From the NCBI RefSeq assembly GCF_021484805.1, contig NZ_CP090557.1, forward strand, positions 1,500,001-1,564,000: DNA of 64,000 nucleotides. The letters are read 5' to 3'. The DNA is from Tellurirhabdus bombi. GTDB lineage: Bacteria; Bacteroidota; Bacteroidia; Cytophagales; Spirosomataceae. Every line of letters starts with the position of its first letter. Position 1 is the first letter of the stretch. The position numbers and the translations under genes are program-made. Under the pieces are notes generated by a model. The model ran no database searches. It was not told where the DNA came from and worked only from the letters and a program-made list of their open reading frames with translations. Shown one piece after another: positions 9,573 to 17,434 of this stretch.

Positions 9573-9872
9573 ATGAAAACACGTCGTTTAGTTTCACTAT
9601 TGTCGGCTCTGATTATTGGAATCATGCTGACAAGTTGTGCGCCAACGGGAGTACGTGTTGGCCCCGACTACAGATATGGACCTGGTTACGGCTACTATGG
9701 GCCGAGGTATTACCGCCCTGCCCGACCAGTGATTGTAACGCCTCCGCCGAGGGTTGTTTATCGGAATAAGCGCTATTACCGAACGCCACCGCCGCGTTAC
9801 CGTTATAACCGCCAGCCGAATTACACCTATCGGAACAGCCGACCTTATTCAGGCTCAAGAGGACCACGTTAA
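9573..9872 (+). CDS. Small Tyr/Pro/Arg-rich lipoprotein, unknown function
   Basis: A 99-residue protein. Residues 1-21 form a lipoprotein signal with lipobox LTSC (Cys22). The mature part is low complexity: Gly/Tyr repeats (YRYGPGYGYYGPRYY), then Pro-Pro-Arg clusters and RYRYNRQ-type basic aromatic stretches, strongly basic. No family could be named; it resembles the many short Tyr/Arg-rich envelope lipoproteins of Bacteroidota. It has its own terminators on both sides and is therefore probably a single-gene unit. Confidence 0.75.
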   Translation: MKTRRLVSLLSALIIGIMLTSCAPTGVRVGPDYRYGPGYGYYGPRYYRPARPVIVTPPPRVVYRNKRYYRTPPPRYRYNRQPNYTYRNSRPYSGSRGPR

Positions 9873-9898
9873 TTTATTTTAAATCAAGATTAAATAGC

Positions 9899-9927
9899 AT
9901 ACCGGTACAAACGTGCCGGTATTTTTT
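9899..9927 (+). terminator. Terminator after the small lipoprotein gene
   Basis: ATACCGG...CCGGTAT hairpin around ACAAACGTG, followed by T6. Confidence 0.8.
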
Positions 9928-9981
9928 GTTCCATGATGGTTCATCGGTTTTTGCGTAAATTTGTCGATAAACATTTCGATA

Positions 9982-12387
9982 ATGCGTACTCACCGTTCTA
10001 CTTACTTAGTAATTTTACTTGTTACTCTTTTTTCTTCTTCTCTTTTTGCCCAAAACCGTCAACTGAAAATTCGGTTGCGGGATGCCAATCAGGACGCCGT
10101 AATTGGCGCTAATCTCCAGCTAACCGACCGGACCGATACAACCCGCCGTCTGTATGCCAGTAGCGATACGGCTGGCCTGGCTTCGTTTCAAATCCAGACA
10201 GGAAAGGCGTATCGATTGCAGGTTACCTCGGTGGGTTATAAACCACTGCGCCGGGAAATTCCGGCTTCAATCGGACAAGGCGTATTAACCCTGATGATGG
10301 CGCAGGATAACATTACCCTTCAAGCCGTATCGGTAACGGCGGCCAGACCGCTGGTGCGGCAGGAAGACGACAAAACCATTGTTGATCCGGAACCGATTGC
10401 CAGCACGAGTACCAGCGCTTACGAACTGCTGGAAAAAACACCCGGGCTTTTTCTGGATCCTGATGGCAACGTTTATCTCAGCAGCACCAGTCCAGCTACC
10501 ATCTATATCAACGGGCGAGAGCAAAAAATGAGCGCGGCAGATATGGCTTCCCTCCTGAGAAGTCTGCCACCAAACAGCATTGCCCGAATGGAAGTGATGC
10601 GTACGCCTTCAGCGCGTTATGACGCTAGCGGAAGTGGGGGAATAGTCAATATCATCCTGCGGAAAGGCGTTAAAATAGGTCTGACTGGTTCGGCCAACGC
10701 CGGTTTTAATCAGGGAAAACTGGGCAATCAGTTTGTGGGGATTAACATTAACAATGGCCAGGATAACCGGACCTCTTACCTGAACGTAAATTATACACGG
10801 CGTAATTCTTATGAGCAGGTGCAGAGCCAGCGACAGTTTGCGCCGGATTCTGTTCTGGGTCAGGATGCTTATACCACATATCCGGCTCATGTATTGTATG
10901 CGGGTTACGGACTGGGGTTCGATTTGTCCCGCAAATGGGAATTGAATTTTGATGGACGTTTGTCATGGACTGGTGCTGAAACAGAGTCGGAAAACGACAA
11001 CCAGATTAGTCAGATCAGTGCTGGCCGCTTGCTGTCTGACAACCGAAATTTTGTAAACACGCACAATCGGGTTTGGTCAATTAGTCAGGGAGTTACGACA
11101 AAATACAAATTAGATACCTTGGGTTCCGAGGTTACGACGGATGTTTCCTATAACTTCATTGGTAATCAAAGCACGCAGGATTTTTCCACGCGTTATTTAT
11201 TGCCCGAGCGTCCGGGTATCACGGGCGACGGTACGTTTGATAACCAGCGTCATCTTTTCGCTGCGCAGGCCGATTTGAAATACAAGCTAAGTACTACGCT
11301 CACCTTCGAATCGGGGGCAAAAACAACGATTCAGCGTTTCACAAATCGAACGAATTATTTTAACCAGGTCAACAACAACCGTTTGCCCGACCAGTTTCGG
11401 ACCAATTCGTTTGATTATCGGGAGAATATTAATGCGGCTTACGCGCAGCTCTCAAAGACGTTTGGGCAATTTATTTTGAAAGGTGGTCTGCGGCTCGAAA
11501 ACACAAATATGTACGGCCAGCAGCGGGTTCCAGCCGACACGTCGTTTAAGATCAATCGCACGGATTTATTCCCGTATGTATACCTAAGCCGCCGGGTAGC
11601 TAAAATCGCCGGGTATGAACTGCGGAGTTATTTAGTATACCGACGCTCGATTACACGTCCGGCTTACGACTACCTAAACCCGGGTGCCCGTTACATTGAT
11701 CAGTATTTATACGAAACGGGTAATCCAGCGTTGCGACCTCAGTTTACCGATAATTACGAGGTAAATATCAGCGTGGAAGATCGGCCGCTTTTTGCCGTTG
11801 GACGCAACCATACCCGCGACATTTTCACGAATGTTGTTTATCAAGACCCCGGTAACCGCAGCATCGCCTACCGGACCTACGACAATCTTGGCTCAAACCG
11901 AGAAACGTATTTCCGAATTTTGGGCGCTATTCCCCCCGTTAATCGTTACTTTTTTGTGGTGGGTGCGCAGTACAATCACAACGAGTACACCGGTTTTTAC
12001 GAAAATCGTCCGCTGAATTTTAGCCGGGGAAGCTGGTCATTTTTTACCTTCCATTCGTTGAAAATAGACCGCCGATCCACCTTTACGCTAAATGGATTTA
12101 TTCGCACCAAGGGACAGCTTCAGTTTTATGAGCTAAGCAATTTTGGCTCGCTGAACATGAGCCTGAACCGGAAATTTTTAAGCGATAAGCTGATGGTCAC
12201 CCTAACGGCGAACGATATTTTATTTACAAATTACTATCGGTTCACGCTTCAGCAGGGCACCGTAGCTGCCACCGGGCTGCGTCGCAATGACACGCGCCGG
12301 TTTGGAATGACGCTGCGTTATAATTTTGGTCTTCGTAAAAAAGAGGAGCGGGTTAATATGTTTAACGTCGAAGCGCCGACTCAGTAA
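9982..12387 (+). CDS. TonB-dependent-receptor-like outer membrane beta-barrel protein
   Basis: An 801-residue protein. A signal peptide (cleavage near LFAQN, about residue 24) is followed by a carboxypeptidase-regulatory-like Ig domain (about 28-115), a plug domain (about 125-225, with the conserved PSARYDASGSGGIVNIILRK stretch) and a long beta-barrel rich in alternating Tyr/Asn/Arg to the end. It fits the outer-membrane barrel family 3 seen with Bacteroidota receptors that lack a SusD partner. ATG 9982 is chosen because it starts the signal peptide; a TTG 21 bases upstream would add non-signal residues and lies in a TAAATTTG box (9956-9963) that may be the promoter. The ligand is unknown; no SusD or TonB gene is adjacent. 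Confidence 0.87.
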   Translation: MRTHRSTYLVILLVTLFSSSLFAQNRQLKIRLRDANQDAVIGANLQLTDRTDTTRRLYASSDTAGLASFQIQTGKAYRLQVTSVGYKPLRREIPASIGQGVLTLMMAQDNITLQAVSVTAARPLVRQEDDKTIVDPEPIASTSTSAYELLEKTPGLFLDPDGNVYLSSTSPATIYINGREQKMSAADMASLLRSLPPNSIARMEVMRTPSARYDASGSGGIVNIILRKGVKIGLTGSANAGFNQGKLGNQFVGININNGQDNRTSYLNVNYTRRNSYEQVQSQRQFAPDSVLGQDAYTTYPAHVLYAGYGLGFDLSRKWELNFDGRLSWTGAETESENDNQISQISAGRLLSDNRNFVNTHNRVWSISQGVTTKYKLDTLGSEVTTDVSYNFIGNQSTQDFSTRYLLPERPGITGDGTFDNQRHLFAAQADLKYKLSTTLTFESGAKTTIQRFTNRTNYFNQVNNNRLPDQFRTNSFDYRENINAAYAQLSKTFGQFILKGGLRLENTNMYGQQRVPADTSFKINRTDLFPYVYLSRRVAKIAGYELRSYLVYRRSITRPAYDYLNPGARYIDQYLYETGNPALRPQFTDNYEVNISVEDRPLFAVGRNHTRDIFTNVVYQDPGNRSIAYRTYDNLGSNRETYFRILGAIPPVNRYFFVVGAQYNHNEYTGFYENRPLNFSRGSWSFFTFHSLKIDRRSTFTLNGFIRTKGQLQFYELSNFGSLNMSLNRKFLSDKLMVTLTANDILFTNYYRFTLQQGTVAATGLRRNDTRRFGMTLRYNFGLRKKEERVNMFNVEAPTQ

Positions 12388-12516
12388 CAAACAGCAAATT
12401 TTGCGTTAATTAGGTAAGGCCACTTAGGAGAAAACACGTATTTAATTCTAAATCAGAGAAGAAAGTAGCGTATCTTTCGTTATAGAAGGATACTAAGGTT
12501 GTTAAGGTCGTTCGTC

Positions 12517-12723
12517 ATGAAGAAACTAGGAATAGGTATCATTACAGCTGTGCTGTTGCTGCCAGTTGACATAACGGTTGAGGCTAGCCCCGCGAAATCA
12601 ACAGAATTCAGCGTTGTTGACGCTTCTTCCATTGGCAAAAAGCGGAAGGGATACCGCAAAAAGAAAGGATTTATGTGGGGATTGTTTCGGAAGAAAAGCG
12701 GCTGTGGTTGCCCTAATCATTGA
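12517..12723 (+). CDS. Small secreted basic protein with Cys-rich tail, unknown
   Basis: A 68-residue protein: signal peptide (first ~26 residues, cleavage near VEAS), a spacer, then a very basic tail KKRKGYRKKKGFMWGLFRKK followed by SGCGCPNH. The combination of a poly-Lys/Arg patch, an aromatic WGLF patch and a terminal CxC-Pro-Asn-His looks functional rather than random. No family name can be given. ATG 12517 is chosen because it directly begins MKKLGIG, a good signal start. It stands alone between a receptor gene and typA, with a terminator hairpin after it. Confidence 0.65.
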   Translation: MKKLGIGIITAVLLLPVDITVEASPAKSTEFSVVDASSIGKKRKGYRKKKGFMWGLFRKKSGCGCPNH

Positions 12724-12748
12724 TCCCTGAATCTTATAAGTAGGACAG

Positions 12749-12770
12749 AAGCCGGCACTGACCGGCTTTT
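12749..12770 (+). terminator. Terminator after the small basic protein gene
   Basis: AAGCCGG / CCGGCTT with a 6-base loop followed by T4-G3; the short T-run makes it weaker than others in this window. Confidence 0.55.
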
Positions 12771-12801
12771 GGGTTAAATATGGGTTAATAAATTGTAAAA
12801 A

Positions 12802-12833
12802 TCTGTTATTCAGGCAGAAATTTTGTAAATTTG
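12802..12833 (+). promoter_or_regulatory. Probable typA promoter (Bacteroidota type)
   Basis: TAAATTTG at 12826-12833 matches the Bacteroidota -7 consensus TAnnTTTG exactly. TCTG at 12802-12805, 20 bases upstream, is a one-mismatch -33 TTTG box. Transcription would begin about 12838, leaving a leader of roughly 125 bases before typA. Confidence 0.6.
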
Positions 12834-12850
12834 CACGCTTATTTTTCAGA

Positions 12851-12950
12851 GTTGATCTTATTTCAATCAACATAATTACAAAAATTATCTAAAAAAATAC
12901 AGTAGTTGTACTATTAAAAGCGAGTAATGATCTGAGAAGCTTAGTACAAC
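12851..12950 (+). other. Structured 5' leader of typA (two hairpins)
   Basis: Two inverted repeats lie in the leader: GTTGAT (12851-12856) / ATCAAC (12866-12871), and a 9-bp stem GTTGTACTA (12905-12913) / TAGTACAAC (12942-12950) enclosing a 28-base loop. The second ends 13 bases before the start codon. It has no T-run, so it is not a terminator; it could govern translation. Function is inference. Confidence 0.4.
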
Positions 12951-12963
12951 ACAATGAATTTGT

Positions 12964-14778
12964 ATGCAATCTATTCGCAACATAGCTATTATAGCACACG
13001 TTGACCACGGTAAAACAACACTGGTTGACAAAATTATTCACGCTTCGAAGATCTTCCGGGACAACCAGGAGTTTGGCGACCTGATTCTGGACAACAACGA
13101 CCTGGAGCGGGAACGGGGAATTACAATCGTCTCAAAGAACGTTTCTGTACGTTACAAAGACGTGAAAATCAACATTATTGATACACCAGGTCACTCCGAT
13201 TTTGGCGGTGAAGTTGAGCGTGTATTGAAAATGGCTGACGGTGTTTGTCTGCTGGTTGATGCTTTTGAAGGCCCGATGCCTCAGACACGTTTTGTGTTGA
13301 GCAAGGCACTACAACTAGGCCTGAAGCCTGTTGTCATTGTTAACAAAGTGGACAAAGAAAACTGTCGTCCAGAAGAAGTTCAGGAGCAAGTTTTTGACCT
13401 GATGTTCAACCTGGGTGCAACAGAAGACCAGCTTGATTTTGTGACCGTTTATGGTTCATCGAAACAAGGCTGGATGGGGCCGGATTGGAGAACACCAACC
13501 GACAACATTACTTTCCTACTGGATACCATCATTGAAAATATTCCGGCGGCCCCGGTAAATGAAGGTAATCCACAAATGCAGATTACCTCCCTCGATTATT
13601 CTGCCTTCGTAGGTCGGATTGCCATCGGACGGGTGCATCGCGGAACCTTGCGTGAAGGTGCTAACATGGCGTTGGTGCAAGCTGACGGAGTTATTAAAAA
13701 AGTACGGATTAAAGAACTTCAGATATTTGAAGGCCTAGGTAAACAAAAGGTTACTGAGGTATCATCCGGCGAGATTTGCGCGGTAACTGGTTTGGAGAAC
13801 TTCGAAATTGGTGATACGCTGACAGACGCCGAAAATCCGGAGGCTTTGACGCGTATTGCAGTTGATGAGCCAACCATGAACATGTTGTTCACCATCAACA
13901 ACTCGCCTTTCTTTGGTAAGGAAGGAAAGTTTGTGACATCACGTCACTTGCGTGAGCGCTTGTATAAAGAAACAGAGAAAAACCTGGCACTGCGGGTTGA
14001 AAATACAGATAGCGAAGACCGGTTCCTGGTATTTGGCCGCGGAATTCTTCACCTGTCGGTATTGATTGAAACCATGCGCCGGGAAGGATATGAATTGCAG
14101 GTTGGTCAGCCGCAGGTATTGTTCAAGCAGGATGAAAACGGCAACCGTCTGGAACCGATTGAAACCCTGGTTGTTGACGTACCGGAAGCAACGGCTGGAA
14201 AAGTGATCGAGTTGGCTACGCAGCGCAAAGGCGAGCTTTTGATCATGGAACCGAAAGGCGACTTGCAGCACTTGGAGTTTGAAATTCCTTCGCGTGGTCT
14301 GATCGGTTTACGGTCAAACGTGTTGACTGCAACTTTCGGGGAGGCCGTAATGAGCCACCGCGTTAAGGATTACCAGGCGTATAAAGGACCAATTCCTGAG
14401 CGGATCAACGGTTCGCTAATCTCGATGAACAGCGGCGCGGCAACAGCTTACGCTATCGATAAATTGCAGGATCGTGGTTCATTCTTTGTTGAGCCAGGTG
14501 ATGACATTTATACGGGTCAGGTTATTGGCGAGCACAACCGTCAAAACGACATCGTGGTGAACCTGCAAACTGCCAAGCAGTTGACAAACATGCGGGCATC
14601 GGGTTCAGATACCAACGTGAAAATTGCGCCAAAGATCACTTTCTCACTGGAAGAATCGATGGAATACATCCAGAAGGATGAATACCTGGAAGTAACGCCA
14701 AAATCGATCCGGATTCGTAAGATTTATCTGGATGAAAACGAGCGGAAACGCAACCAGAGCAAATTTGTAATGGCCTAA
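12964..14778 (+). CDS. typA: Translational GTPase TypA/BipA
   Basis: A 604-residue ribosome-binding GTPase of the EF-G/LepA superfamily, which acts in 50S assembly and stress or cold adaptation. G motifs are intact: G1 AHVDHGKTT (residues 11-19), G2 RGITI, G3 DTPGHSDF and G4 NKVD. Then come the domain II barrel, the EF-G domain V-like region (SRGLIGLRSNVLT) and the BipA-specific C-terminal domain (YIQKDEYLEVTPKSIRIRK). Length matches the family (about 600-610). The start at 12964 (MQSIRNIAIIAHVDHGK) is the canonical one. It is monocistronic, with its own promoter, structured leader and strong terminator. Confidence 0.98.
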   Translation: MQSIRNIAIIAHVDHGKTTLVDKIIHASKIFRDNQEFGDLILDNNDLERERGITIVSKNVSVRYKDVKINIIDTPGHSDFGGEVERVLKMADGVCLLVDAFEGPMPQTRFVLSKALQLGLKPVVIVNKVDKENCRPEEVQEQVFDLMFNLGATEDQLDFVTVYGSSKQGWMGPDWRTPTDNITFLLDTIIENIPAAPVNEGNPQMQITSLDYSAFVGRIAIGRVHRGTLREGANMALVQADGVIKKVRIKELQIFEGLGKQKVTEVSSGEICAVTGLENFEIGDTLTDAENPEALTRIAVDEPTMNMLFTINNSPFFGKEGKFVTSRHLRERLYKETEKNLALRVENTDSEDRFLVFGRGILHLSVLIETMRREGYELQVGQPQVLFKQDENGNRLEPIETLVVDVPEATAGKVIELATQRKGELLIMEPKGDLQHLEFEIPSRGLIGLRSNVLTATFGEAVMSHRVKDYQAYKGPIPERINGSLISMNSGAATAYAIDKLQDRGSFFVEPGDDIYTGQVIGEHNRQNDIVVNLQTAKQLTNMRASGSDTNVKIAPKITFSLEESMEYIQKDEYLEVTPKSIRIRKIYLDENERKRNQSKFVMA

Positions 14779-14780
14779 CA

Positions 14781-14811
14781 AAAAAGCCCCGGTACTACCG
14801 GGGCTTTTTTG
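14781..14811. terminator. Bidirectional terminator between typA and the barrel gene
   Basis: AAAAAGCCCCGGT / ACCGGGGCTTTTTT with a tiny loop; A-run and T-run on both sides serve both strands. The stop codon of the minus-strand gene begins right at its edge (14812-14814). Confidence 0.9.
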
Positions 14812-15438
14812 TTAAAAACTAATTCCCATCCGAAGCGCAATCCGGTTGTAAACGCGAGTCTCTTCCTTGGCTATTTCATTAAAAAAAAGAGGCTTTTCGG
14901 CAGAGGCTTCCTGCCGTTTGTAGCTAAGCGACAGGATAAAATTCGCATTTTGTGGTCTGCCAATGCGGAAGCCAATTCCCGGCGAAATCACCCAGCCGCC
15001 CTTCGTTTCATAGCCCGTCGGATCTTCGTTAAGCCAGGTGACGCTGTAACCCGTGTCCAGGCTAGTGAAAACCCGGAGATTCTTTTGGTTGGGCCGAGCC
15101 AAATCGTAACGCACGCCAGCACACAGCGGTAGAAGCAAGGCCGAGTTATACCAGTCAGCGCCCACGGTTGCGCCCACGGCTAGCTTAGGACGAAGTTGTA
15201 CCCCATTGAAAGTTTGACCAGTAATGTTATGTCGCTTGGCTACTGATTCCGAAGTAGACCCGCCATAGCGGACTTGCCCAAACAAAACGCCCGCTTCAGT
15301 CATGTTGGTGTAACTGGGCTTGAAGGAAGATTGGGCGAAGGCCGACGACAGCAAAAGCAGCCAGATCAAAAAAGTTAGCGGTATGGTGATGCGTTGATAA
15401 CAAAGCACCAGATCAAGCACTTGTTTCGATGATTTCAT
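14812..15438 (-). CDS. Outer membrane barrel-like protein, unknown
   Basis: A 208-residue protein with a long N-terminal region and a hydrophobic signal ending in AFAQSS (about residue 36). The mature part has the alternating polar/aromatic pattern of a small outer-membrane barrel and ends in Phe (MGISF), the usual C-terminal barrel signature. Its start codon overlaps the stop of the upstream LVIVD lipoprotein gene by four bases (ATGA type), indicating translational coupling. No named family recognised. The pairing suggests the two products act together at the outer membrane. Confidence 0.7.
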   Translation of the reverse strand: MKSSKQVLDLVLCYQRITIPLTFLIWLLLLSSAFAQSSFKPSYTNMTEAGVLFGQVRYGGSTSESVAKRHNITGQTFNGVQLRPKLAVGATVGADWYNSALLLPLCAGVRYDLARPNQKNLRVFTSLDTGYSVTWLNEDPTGYETKGGWVISPGIGFRIGRPQNANFILSLSYKRQEASAEKPLFFNEIAKEETRVYNRIALRMGISF

Positions 15439-16718
15439 ATGTTCTGCCAGGGACGAGTTACCGGAATTTTGCTTATCTGCCGTAGTTTACTTGGATTGCT
15501 AGCGTCGAACTGGTAAAGTCCATCCCGGCCAATCATCATCAGCGTTTTGCCCAGCGGAATCACGTCAAAAGCATCCATACCTTCCAGATGCATGAGTTGC
15601 TTGACGTCCATCGTATTGCTCACGTCCAGCGATTTTAACCCATAATGTCCTTCGCAAATGAATAGATTCGGGAAATTAACGCCAAGTCCATGTGGGTTCT
15701 TCATGGGATAGCTTTTCAGCAGGCGAGGGCTATAGAGGTTGGAAATATCAACCACATCCAACTGATTCTGAAAGCCTGCGCATGTATTACCCGACCGAAG
15801 TGTGACGTAAGCAATGTTATCATTGACCACCACCGGATCGCAAACCCGCGCGTGCTGGAAGGTGGACATATGGACCGGCTTTTCTGGGTTAGAATTATCG
15901 AGAATTTGCATACCCGTCTGCGAGCCAATGAAAAGCTTATCTTTATACGGGAAAACCGTTTCAATACCCCAGCCCAGTGTAATTTTGTTACCTATCACCG
16001 GATTCGCGGCGTTCCGAATGTCAAACAACTGCATGTTGCTTTGACTAACGGTATACAGGTAATTGTCGTATAAGGCGAAGCGCGCCATCGAGCCGCCAAC
16101 ACCACTGGAATTTGGAGCGGGTGAAGCACTATTGAAGGCGCGGCTATCGGAAAGCAGAGTACCGCCCCACCACCAGCCGTTATTAGCGGGCTGCGCATTA
16201 TCACAGTTGGTAGCTATTGTTTCAGTTACATAATCAACGCGCTGATCGTTGATGCGATTTGAGTTAGCGTCAAAGCTCCAGCTAGCTCCGTCAAAAACAC
16301 CATTTGGGAAGACATTTTGCACGCGATTGACCGGTTTGATTGAGGCAGGATTGGAGATGTCAAAAGCGAGCAAATCCATGTAGCTATCTGCATAAAGAAT
16401 ATTATTGCGAACCGCCATATCCCCATTTCCCGGAATACGCAAAAAAGTCAGTGTCCGTGGGTTCTCAGGATTCCGATTATCAATTACATGAATACCTTCT
16501 TTCAGCTCATTGATAAATAGATAACCGTCTTTAGTGTAGATTTTTCCGGGCATCTGCAAAGCTCGGGCATCTTCTTGTTGCACGCCTTCACGAATCTGGG
16601 CAGCCGTGAAAGTTTGTGCTGTAAACCGACGAAAGGTTCGGGTTTCACGGCAATTATCGGTGCAGGCTAATGCCAGACACACCAGCAGGGTCAAAAGAGG
16701 TAAAAGTTTAAGCTTCAT
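15435..16718 (-). CDS. LVIVD-repeat beta-propeller lipoprotein
   Basis: A 427-residue lipoprotein (lipobox LALAC, Cys19). At least six repeats of the LVIVD type are visible, each with a core such as LLAFDISNPASI, MQLFDIRNAANP, MQILDNSNPEKP, LDVVDISNLYSP, LKSLDVSNTMDV and LYQFDASNPSKL; such repeats form blades of a surface propeller. Function of the family is unknown; adhesion or protein binding at the cell surface is the usual suggestion. An acidic/polar insert after the third blade has Trp-rich NNGWWWGGT. It is first in a two-gene unit with the barrel protein. Confidence 0.85.
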   Translation of the reverse strand: MKLKLLPLLTLLVCLALACTDNCRETRTFRRFTAQTFTAAQIREGVQQEDARALQMPGKIYTKDGYLFINELKEGIHVIDNRNPENPRTLTFLRIPGNGDMAVRNNILYADSYMDLLAFDISNPASIKPVNRVQNVFPNGVFDGASWSFDANSNRINDQRVDYVTETIATNCDNAQPANNGWWWGGTLLSDSRAFNSASPAPNSSGVGGSMARFALYDNYLYTVSQSNMQLFDIRNAANPVIGNKITLGWGIETVFPYKDKLFIGSQTGMQILDNSNPEKPVHMSTFQHARVCDPVVVNDNIAYVTLRSGNTCAGFQNQLDVVDISNLYSPRLLKSYPMKNPHGLGVNFPNLFICEGHYGLKSLDVSNTMDVKQLMHLEGMDAFDVIPLGKTLMMIGRDGLYQFDASNPSKLRQISKIPVTRPWQNI

Positions 16719-16819
16719 AAGAGAGTTAGAAATTAGTTCTGACTCTCATGACCTAGCTGATTGTGAAAGGGTTGGAATTTAAATAGATTAAATTGTTAAA
16801 ATCGAATAAGGAGAGGTCT

Positions 16820-16855
16820 AAAAAAAATGATTCGGAGCAACTGCCCCGAATCATT
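16820..16855 (-). terminator. Terminator of the serpin operon
   Basis: A 10-bp stem (16826-16835 with 16846-16855) is followed on the minus strand by eight T. It lies about 100 bases after the small lipoprotein gene that ends the serpin unit. Confidence 0.85.
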
Positions 16856-16954
16856 CGCAGTTGCACAATGAATCAGTGATCAAATAATTGTTGGTTATTA
16901 AGGTGCCGAGGAGATGGTGTGGTAAACCTCGGCTATATCGATATTCAGGTTGTA

Positions 16955-17434
16955 TTATTTCGTTCTTTCGTAAGTTAGTACGCCAGGTTGTTCGCCTCCG
17001 TAAAAAAGTTTCAGGCGGTTTTGGTTCGTTAGTTCAAAGCGGTTAACCGCTTTCAGGTTATTGAAATAAGCCGTTTCAAACTGCATGGCTTCTGGTGGCC
17101 CAGCCATTTTAGTAGCGCCAATAACTCCAACACTGGCCTGCCCTTGATTTGGATTACCCGTCTCTGAAAGATGAGCGAACGTACCTTTCGAAAAATAGGA
17201 GTTAACGGACGAACGGCCATTCAGTTGGTAAGCCAGTACCTCAGGAATAGTAACCACCGTAGAGTCTGTGGTTAATTGTAAGGTTACCGTATAGGCAGAC
17301 GAGGGGCCAACCAACTTCCACTTTCCGGCTAATTTACTCGCGTCTGACGGAATTACTGCTTCTTCATTCCGCTCGCAACCAGAATAAGACATTAAGATTC
17401 CGGCTATCAATAAAACGAAATAGGCTCTTATCAT
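16955..17434 (-). CDS. Lipoprotein of unknown function, partner of serpin
   Basis: A 159-residue lipoprotein (SYSGC, Cys20). After the anchor a segment KLAGKWKLVGPSSAYTVTLQ resembles the start of small lipocalin-like or META-like beta-barrel lipoproteins of Bacteroidota, where a W near the first strand is conserved; this assignment is tentative. Its start overlaps the serpin stop codon by four bases, so the two are translationally coupled and very likely act in the same place. No catalytic motif is visible. Confidence 0.7.
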   Translation of the reverse strand: MIRAYFVLLIAGILMSYSGCERNEEAVIPSDASKLAGKWKLVGPSSAYTVTLQLTTDSTVVTIPEVLAYQLNGRSSVNSYFSKGTFAHLSETGNPNQGQASVGVIGATKMAGPPEAMQFETAYFNNLKAVNRFELTNQNRLKLFYGGEQPGVLTYERTK

